Positions 36,920 through 42,175 of a DNA stretch of 42,175 nt are shown here, one piece after another. Position 1 is the first letter of the stretch. Each line of letters starts with the position of its first letter. The notes beneath the pieces are model-generated. The model was not told the origin of the DNA and did no database searches. It saw only the letters and a list, made by a program, of their open reading frames with translations. The position numbers were made by a program, and so were the translations under genes. The stretch is from an uncultured Flavobacteriales bacterium (GTDB lineage: Bacteria; Bacteroidota; Bacteroidia; Flavobacteriales_D; Crocinitomicaceae): the NCBI GenBank assembly GCA_913056215.1, contig CAJXMN010000012.1, positions 1-42,175 of the forward strand, written 5' to 3'.

Positions 36920-38620
36920 ATGAATAATACATCGTTACTTTTTGCATTGTTTTCCCTCTTATCAACAGTGATGCTGGGACAAAAAATTCAATCGATCGAT
37001 ATCGATACGGATATCTCAAATGTGACCGTTTACTTATCAGGAGCTGAAATCAACCGCAATTATCAAGTTCAATTGAATGAAGGGTTGAACGAACTCCGAT
37101 TTCACAACATCAGTGCAAATGCAGATTCGAGGAGTATTCAATTTGAAATGGAACAAGCTGCAGATCTTCTATCTATTACTATGGAAAGTGATTACCTCAA
37201 GAGACAAGAAGTCACACAACGCATCGCTTCTGTTCGTGATTCAATTGAACTACTCAAGTCTAAAACCCAGCAAATACAAGATGAAATTAACGCGCTTCAA
37301 ACTGAAAAGAATGTCTTATCTACCAACCGGGATATTAAAGGAGATAATGTAAGCCTCACTGTCGAACAAATTCAATCAACTGCTAAATTTTATCGCCAGC
37401 GCTCATTAGCCATCAATACCAACATTTCAAAAAAGGAGCGCAATTTTAAACGTATCAACACGCAGGTCACTAAGTTAGAACAGCAACTTAAAGCTTACAA
37501 TTATAAAGAAAATGCACGAAACAATGTGATCGTTATCCTTGTAGAATCCAATGCGCCAATAAAACTTGAAGGTCAGCTTAAATACAATGTTTCACAGGCC
37601 GGATGGGCACCTAATTACGACCTTATCGCTGAGGATATCTCAGGAGGAATTGAATTAAAGTACAAAGCTAAAGTATTTAATAACACCGGAAATAACTGGA
37701 ACAATGTCGGTATTCACCTATCGACAGGTGACCCAAATTTGAGTGCTTCTGTACCTGAACTCGACCCCTGGAGGCTTAATTACCAACAACTGGATTACAA
37801 CTATCGATCAAAAGGTAAAATGAATTACCAGGTCCCTCAAGCACAATCCAGGAAAGCTCCAAGACAGAAAAGTGAACGCAGTGATAAAGGGCTCAATGGA
37901 CAAGGTCGAATCCAGAACAGGCACACAGGAAATATGACTGGCGTAAATGATACTCCTGAAATGCGCAGAATAGAAGTTAGTGAACTCTCTACAGAATTTA
38001 AAATTGACCGGAAATATTCTATACCTTCAAATGCTAAACCATACATCGTTGAAATTACGGAGTACGAATTGGATGCCAGTTTCGCTCATATTGCTATTCC
38101 TAAACTAGAGAAAGATGCATTTTTATTAGCAAAAATCACGGGGTGGGAACAACTTGACCTCGTACCTGGACCATCTAATATCTATTTCAATCAAACCTAC
38201 GTCGGCGAATCGTATATTAATACCCGAAATGTTGAGGATACACTTGGTTTATCTTTTGGACGTGATGACAAAATTATCGTGACCAGAAAACGCGTTGAGG
38301 ACTTCTCGAGTAAAAGTATCATTGGCAATTCGAAAAAAGATACCTATGCCTATGAAATCATCGTTAAAAATAATCGGTCCAGAACTATTGATTTAGAACT
38401 CATCGATCAGATCCCCATTTCTACCAACAGTGATATTGATGTCGCTGTAGACGAGATATCGAATGCTCAGTACGACGAATCTACGGGTGAATTAAAATGG
38501 AATATTAACGCTGAACCAGGTGAAGCTCAGAAATATAAAATTGCTTTCACCATCAAGTACCCCAAAGACAAGCATATCCAAGTAAAAAAATTCAGAACTG
38601 TTTCTGCTCCAAGCTTTTAA
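36920..38620 (+). CDS. MuiA-like exported protein with DUF4140/DUF4139 domains
   Basis: This 566-residue protein has a signal peptide at about 1-20 (ending TVMLGQ). A DUF4140-type N-terminal domain follows (VTVYLSGAEINRNY, about 34-95), then a coiled coil at about 95-195 rich in Gln, Lys and Leu. The DUF4139 region spans about 205-560, with the typical phrase VSQAGWAPNYDLIAED near 228 and EIIVKNNRSRTIDLELIDQIP near 480. A Lys/Arg/Gln-rich disordered insert lies at about 310-345. The family is named after the Caulobacter mucoidy inhibitor MuiA; its molecular role is unknown. A PP-loop enzyme follows after 5 bases, so they may share a transcript. Confidence 0.88.
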   Translation: MNNTSLLFALFSLLSTVMLGQKIQSIDIDTDISNVTVYLSGAEINRNYQVQLNEGLNELRFHNISANADSRSIQFEMEQAADLLSITMESDYLKRQEVTQRIASVRDSIELLKSKTQQIQDEINALQTEKNVLSTNRDIKGDNVSLTVEQIQSTAKFYRQRSLAINTNISKKERNFKRINTQVTKLEQQLKAYNYKENARNNVIVILVESNAPIKLEGQLKYNVSQAGWAPNYDLIAEDISGGIELKYKAKVFNNTGNNWNNVGIHLSTGDPNLSASVPELDPWRLNYQQLDYNYRSKGKMNYQVPQAQSRKAPRQKSERSDKGLNGQGRIQNRHTGNMTGVNDTPEMRRIEVSELSTEFKIDRKYSIPSNAKPYIVEITEYELDASFAHIAIPKLEKDAFLLAKITGWEQLDLVPGPSNIYFNQTYVGESYINTRNVEDTLGLSFGRDDKIIVTRKRVEDFSSKSIIGNSKKDTYAYEIIVKNNRSRTIDLELIDQIPISTNSDIDVAVDEISNAQYDESTGELKWNINAEPGEAQKYKIAFTIKYPKDKHIQVKKFRTVSAPSF

Positions 38621-38625
38621 TTAAA

Positions 38626-39336
38626 ATGAAAAATTATCGTGCATATCTCAACTGGAGTAGCGGAAAAGATGCGAGTCTTGCTCTGTTTATGAATCAGCAG
38701 GATCCGTCATTGAAAATTGAGCGACTATTCACGACGGTCAACGCTGGCAATCAAAGGGTGAATATGCACGGAGTTCATCGCAACTTGCTCGATGCACAAG
38801 CTTCGGCTATCGACCTACCTATTGACATTTTAGAACTCCCGGAACAAGTCGACATGGAGCAATATAACGCACTCATGAAAGAACAACTAATTCGCTACAA
38901 GACAGCGGGTTTATATCATAGCGTTTTCGGCGATATTTTTTTAGAAGACTTAAAAAAATATCGTGAGCAACAACTCCTTGAAGTAGGTGTTCAAGCACAT
39001 TTCCCACTTTGGAAAAAGAATACAACAACACTACTTAAAACTTTTATTGAAAGTAGGTTTAAGGCTATAGTTGTTGCGGTAAATGAGCATTTCTTAAATG
39101 CTTCTTTTTGCGGACGGGAGATCAATACGTCCTTTTTGGAGGATTTACCTCATCATGTTGATCCATGTGGAGAAAACGGTGAGTTTCATACGTTTTGCTA
39201 CGATGGCCCTATCTTTAATCACCCTATCCAACTCCAATATGGATCAACGGTCAGAAAGAGTTATCCGGCACCCCACGGAAATTCTCAAGGTGTCTCGAAA
39301 TATCATTTCCGCTTTCAAGATTTGGAAGTTTTTTAA
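38626..39336 (+). CDS. Dph6-like PP-loop ATP pyrophosphatase
   Basis: This 236-residue cytoplasmic protein has the PP-loop at 11-16 as SSGKDA in LNWSSGKDASLAL, the form used by the diphthine-ammonia ligase family. Other family phrases follow: FTTVNAGNQRVNMHGV near 36-51 and FGDIFLEDLKKYREQQL near 103-119. Close to the C-terminus CGENGEFHTFCYDGP (about 183-197) matches the family's GExGEfHTfV stretch. Dph6 amidates diphthine on elongation factor 2 in archaea and eukaryotes. Bacteria have no diphthamide, so the substrate must differ. It most likely adenylates a carboxyl or keto group and transfers nitrogen. It lies directly behind the MuiA-like gene. Confidence 0.87.
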   Translation: MKNYRAYLNWSSGKDASLALFMNQQDPSLKIERLFTTVNAGNQRVNMHGVHRNLLDAQASAIDLPIDILELPEQVDMEQYNALMKEQLIRYKTAGLYHSVFGDIFLEDLKKYREQQLLEVGVQAHFPLWKKNTTTLLKTFIESRFKAIVVAVNEHFLNASFCGREINTSFLEDLPHHVDPCGENGEFHTFCYDGPIFNHPIQLQYGSTVRKSYPAPHGNSQGVSKYHFRFQDLEVF

Positions 39337-39431
39337 CATGCACTTTCTCAAAAAGCAAGTGTAGTTTAAAATATCACCGAATTGACGCAACTAATTCCGA
39401 CACGAAACGTTAACTTAGTTAGCTATCCAAA

Positions 39432-40631
39432 ATGAATAACATGAATAACATTCTAAAAACGCTTGGCCTTGCAGCTCTATACATTTATTTAACACCACTG
39501 CACGCACAAATTGTCAGTCAGTTTGATTTTGACAGTAACCCAGTTACCAATGCAACTATTGGTCCTGATGCGACTTCGGTATCGAGCAGCGCGACTTCAA
39601 GTCCTGGTGGGATTAATGGAACCAACGGTCTGAATGCAGGTAATCCCAAGATGGACATCGATATGGTCGTACCTGGATCACCTACATTTGATGTAAACGG
39701 AATAGATGTTTCCTTTTATTTTCAGCGCGACGAAAACACAGCCCAGTTTATTGAACGCGGTCAAAGTTTACAGATTAGTGGGGCCAGGAACCTCAGTGTT
39801 CGTTATCGCGTTGAAGACGGTGGTGGCGGATACAACACTGTTACCTCTGGAAATATTTACGGGATACCTAATGATAACACAATGCGTCAATATCGTTTTA
39901 TCTATACCCCATGTGATGGTGTAGGTGTTTTTATGGTCGATAATACCGTGATATGGTCAAACGATGGACCCGATAATCTCAACATGTATTGGATCGGTGC
40001 CGGAAATCTCGAGATAGGCCGACAAATGGACGGCACGGGCTTTGATCGCACTATGCTCGACCATATTGTTATCGGTTCTGTGGATTGTTCTCCCCTACCC
40101 GTTGAGTTTATTGATGTTACTGCCACGCCTGAAGATAACCGAAGTGTTTACGTGGAATGGGCAACAGGGTCAGAAATGAATAACAGTCACTTCGAAATTG
40201 AACGAAAAACAAAACAGCACGATTGGATGATGATTGGTTCCGTACAAGGTGCTGGTAATAGTTCACAAAAAATCGAATACTCATTTTTTGATCACAATGC
40301 AACTCAAGGAATCAATTATTATCGCATACGACAAATTGATTTTGATGGAGATTATGATTATTCACCAATAGCGGCTGTCAATTTAGAGTCAACTGAAATC
40401 ATTATACAACCCGAAGCCGAGACTGGACATTTTTTAATCACCATAGGCGGTATTGAAGCTCCCAATGAACCGAATCACTACCCATTAAAAATCTTTTCGA
40501 GCCAAGGTAATTTGGTACACGCTATTTCACACAACTCAACTTCGACTTTTGCCATTGACTTAAGTCGTGTTCCAAAAGGTGTCTACGTGGTTCAATGGGG
40601 CAAAAGGAGCAAACGTTTTATGGTAGAGTAA
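39432..40631 (+). CDS. secreted LamG-like protein with T9SS type A sorting domain
   Basis: This 399-residue protein has a signal peptide at about 1-26 (ending PLHAQ); the ATG at 39441 is an alternative start. Residues of about 28-215 form a beta-rich domain (IVSQFDFDSNPVTNATIG, DVSFYFQRDE) resembling a concanavalin-like/LamG fold. A fibronectin-like linker common in T9SS cargo follows (LPVEFIDV at about 218, then VEWATGSEMNNSHFEIERK). The last 75 residues, with PLKIFSSQGNLV and LSRVPKGVYVVQW, are a type A sorting domain. It is expected outside the cell or on its surface; the ligand is unknown. Confidence 0.85.
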   Translation: MNNMNNILKTLGLAALYIYLTPLHAQIVSQFDFDSNPVTNATIGPDATSVSSSATSSPGGINGTNGLNAGNPKMDIDMVVPGSPTFDVNGIDVSFYFQRDENTAQFIERGQSLQISGARNLSVRYRVEDGGGGYNTVTSGNIYGIPNDNTMRQYRFIYTPCDGVGVFMVDNTVIWSNDGPDNLNMYWIGAGNLEIGRQMDGTGFDRTMLDHIVIGSVDCSPLPVEFIDVTATPEDNRSVYVEWATGSEMNNSHFEIERKTKQHDWMMIGSVQGAGNSSQKIEYSFFDHNATQGINYYRIRQIDFDGDYDYSPIAAVNLESTEIIIQPEAETGHFLITIGGIEAPNEPNHYPLKIFSSQGNLVHAISHNSTSTFAIDLSRVPKGVYVVQWGKRSKRFMVE

Positions 40632-40699
40632 TCCAACTAATAGAGTTGTTGCACTGCACTTTTCATGTTCATCCTTTGGCTTAAAGGCTTTTCCAACGG

Positions 40700-41287
40700 T
40701 TATCGTTCTGTGTTTTTCGGTGGTGCGGACGGAGGAACAGGTCCTATATATGTTGCGCACGGTACACTTCGTTTGCAATGCTTACGATTTTTAATCTCGT
40801 ACTTGTTTTCGCCTTTCTCCGTAACGTGGATTACCTTTTCTGGTTGTCGAAAATACGATTGCAAGCAATCAGTATCAATTGCTTTGTAAAGACGCGTGCT
40901 CGTTTTATATTGCTCCAGCATGTCTTCATAGGTTTTACGATCTTTTTTATCGGCGAATACCACACTATATTGACCTGCAGGCAGCTTAGCGTTGATCCAA
41001 CCTTCTTGATTGCTCGTGAACGTATAGTCGATCGAATCTTCAATATTATTCACGGTATCGTTCCGTAAAAATATGGAGGTGTTAGCCATCGCTTTGGGTG
41101 TATTCAGTTCATCCAGCAATTCTTGTGGTGGTTTTGCTCCACCACAGTAGGCTTCAGTTTCTGTGAGATGAAAACGAACTTCAATCTTTTCATTCACAAT
41201 ATCAGGAGAAAGTTCAGCAATATTCGACGTGTTATTTGCACAAGCCCCCAAGAACAAGGCTACCAGTATTATCATATTCTTTCCCAT
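40700..41287 (-). CDS. lipoprotein of unknown function
   Basis: I choose the ATG at 41287, giving MGKNMIILVALFLGAC with lipidation at Cys16 and a 195-residue product; the ATG at 41317 would add 10 residues to the signal. The mature chain contains ETEAYCGGAKPP near its start, a beta-rich middle resembling a carboxypeptidase-regulatory fold (GWINAKLPAGQYSVVFADK), and a tail rich in cysteine and proline (KHCKRSVPCATYIGPVPPSAPP). Four cysteines remain in the mature part, besides the lipidated one, and could form disulfides in the periplasm. I do not recognise a named family. Confidence 0.65.
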   Translation of the reverse strand: MGKNMIILVALFLGACANNTSNIAELSPDIVNEKIEVRFHLTETEAYCGGAKPPQELLDELNTPKAMANTSIFLRNDTVNNIEDSIDYTFTSNQEGWINAKLPAGQYSVVFADKKDRKTYEDMLEQYKTSTRLYKAIDTDCLQSYFRQPEKVIHVTEKGENKYEIKNRKHCKRSVPCATYIGPVPPSAPPKNTER

Positions 41288-41502
41288 AGCGTAATTTTTA
41301 AAAACGGTCTTGATCAATTTTCAGAATTCAAACAGTGAAGTTACTATTTAATATTTGATTAAAGAAGCGAAAGAAAGCGTATAAAAAATACACCTCCTCA
41401 AAACCGTTAATGATTCGCTCATGATCAATACGCGTTCCACCATCATAAGATAACTCTTTTTGTTAACGAACAAATCATTTACATTGTTAGCGCCAAAACT
41501 CT

Positions 41503-41510
41503 TATCTTGG
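41503..41510 (+). promoter_or_regulatory. candidate promoter of the small membrane protein gene
   Basis: TATCTTGG differs by one base from TAnnTTTG. A TTG at 41484-41486 lies 16 bases upstream. The predicted start of transcription would fall about at the ATG (41517), giving a leaderless message. Confidence 0.35.
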
Positions 41511-41516
41511 CCATCA

Positions 41517-41903
41517 ATGAAAACTAAAAAACAAATGCTTACAAGTGTTTTAATTGTCCTGGGAGGATGCTTTGGAGCCTTTGGGGCTTTCCAATTGCAA
41601 AAAGCAGGTCTGAGTCCAGTGATTGCTTCTTGTATCGTAGGAATTATTGGGGTCCTCATTGGTCATGCACTCAATTCCGAAGATCTACCAATGATTATAT
41701 TTGCGGGAAGTTTTGTTGGAATGACAGCGGTCGGTATGGCTTCTTTCCCCATTATACTGTTGGCGGGATTATGCTGTGGATTGCTATACTTACTTGCTGC
41801 ACCTATTTTTGTAGGGTATGGTGGTAAGCTGGGAACGATCGCTTTTATTAGTGTTACAATCGTCTTCACCTTCTACTGGATTATTGGTAAGAATGTAGGG
41901 TGA
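41517..41903 (+). CDS. small integral membrane protein of unknown function
   Basis: The start is the ATG at 41517 (128 residues, MKTKKQMLTSVLIVLGG); the TTG at 41460 would add 19 residues and leave no room for the promoter-like element. About four membrane segments are visible near 7-24, 33-51, 58-95 (two close passes) and 104-122. The chain is rich in Gly, Ala and Ile with few charges. No family motif is recognised. The 246 bases after the gene hold only very short frames. Confidence 0.65.
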   Translation: MKTKKQMLTSVLIVLGGCFGAFGAFQLQKAGLSPVIASCIVGIIGVLIGHALNSEDLPMIIFAGSFVGMTAVGMASFPIILLAGLCCGLLYLLAAPIFVGYGGKLGTIAFISVTIVFTFYWIIGKNVG

Positions 41904-42114
41904 TTTCTATGTCTCATGTTGATACTTCACTGATCTCACGGTATATCTCAAAGTATTTAGCGACTACGAATCGGTGATGGTCACTTACAAAATATTGGAA
42001 ATTATCGAGTCTCTTGCCATTTTTACACGTGGGCAAAGACTATTCAAGCACCGCTATTCATCTCAGCCTTCAATTTATAAAAGTCAGCTTTGACTTATAT
42101 CTATACAAAAAACA

Positions 42115-42149
42115 AAACCCCCGAAGAAATTGATACTCTTCGAGGGTTT
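42115..42149 (-). terminator. intrinsic terminator for a minus-strand gene at the right edge
   Basis: Arms at 42115-42127 and 42137-42149 form a 13-bp stem with one C-A mismatch and a 9-base loop. On the minus strand the hairpin is followed by TTTTGTTTTTTG, a good U-tract. On the plus strand only TTT follows, so leftward termination is favoured. Confidence 0.75.
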
Positions 42150-42175
42150 CTATTCCTCCAGCCATAGAGGCGTAT
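42150..42175 (-). CDS. last codons of an unidentified minus-strand gene
   Basis: Just upstream of the terminator on the minus strand an open frame ends in PLWLEE and a TAG at 42152-42150. Stop followed at once by a terminator suggests the 3' end of a gene lying beyond the window. Only about seven residues are visible, so the frame itself is uncertain and nothing can be said of the product. Confidence 0.35.

Noticed and set aside
41977-42093. 38-codon frame after the small membrane protein gene
   Set aside because: The composition is unremarkable and there is no recognisable motif; expected by chance in AT-rich sequence.
42137-42175. Possible tRNA or tmRNA end at the right edge
   Set aside because: The TTCGA-like string is part of the terminator stem; no acceptor stem or CCA end can be paired within the window.

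Overview
This window looks like a stretch of core chromosome from a Bacteroidota bacterium, most likely of the order Flavobacteriales. The evidence is the gliding-motility pair gldB-gldC, three proteins with type IX secretion (T9SS) type A or type B C-terminal domains plus a fourth weaker one, a GLPGLI protein paired with a TonB-dependent receptor, AT-rich spacers, little sign of Shine-Dalgarno sequences, and several upstream elements matching the Bacteroidota -7 consensus TAnnTTTG. I see no CRISPR array, prophage, transposase, rRNA or tRNA, and no recognisable defence island.

Layout from left to right. 0-4.6 kb (+): the end of a probable ABC ATPase, its FtsX-like permease, a periplasmic thioredoxin-fold protein overlapping a small lipoprotein, a uracil-DNA-glycosylase-like protein and an adrenodoxin-type ferredoxin. 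4.7-9.4 kb (-): a four-gene run transcribed leftwards: beta-barrel protein, nadE, a large periplasmic M48 metalloprotease, second beta-barrel protein. 9.5-13.1 kb (+): gldB-gldC, then a TetR-like regulator coupled to an ABC1/UbiB-family kinase. 13.2-14.8 kb (-): lnt. 14.9-25.4 kb is a cell-surface block: two T9SS type B proteins on the minus strand flanking a plus-strand M23 peptidase, then a 1159-residue SBBP-repeat T9SS type A protein.

25.5-29.4 kb (+): inorganic pyrophosphatase, a strong terminator, a DUF1573-like/VWA exported protein starting right behind that terminator, a 55-residue small protein, and an SDR/DUF2867 protein. 29.4-34.6 kb (-): a two-gene pterin operon (6-pyruvoyl-tetrahydropterin-synthase-type enzyme, then folE), a small secreted protein, and the TonB-dependent receptor/GLPGLI pair. 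34.7-36.4 kb (+): the tight rsgA-dtd-mazG-like operon. 36.9-41.9 kb: a MuiA-like DUF4139 protein with a Dph6-like PP-loop enzyme, a T9SS type A protein, a lipoprotein (-) and a small membrane protein (+). A minus-strand terminator and the last codons of another gene lie at the right edge.

Functionally the window mixes housekeeping (NAD synthesis, lipoprotein acylation, ribosome maturation, D-aminoacyl-tRNA editing, pyrophosphate removal, pterins) with the envelope and surface apparatus of this phylum: GldB, Lnt, TonB receptor, beta-barrels and T9SS cargo. I found no clearly new multi-gene system. The points most worth a second look are the terminator directly in front of the VWA gene, the PTPS-type active-site spacing with an apparent TTG start next to folE, the M48 protease with a long unassigned tail in the nadE operon, and the orphan Dph6-like enzyme.
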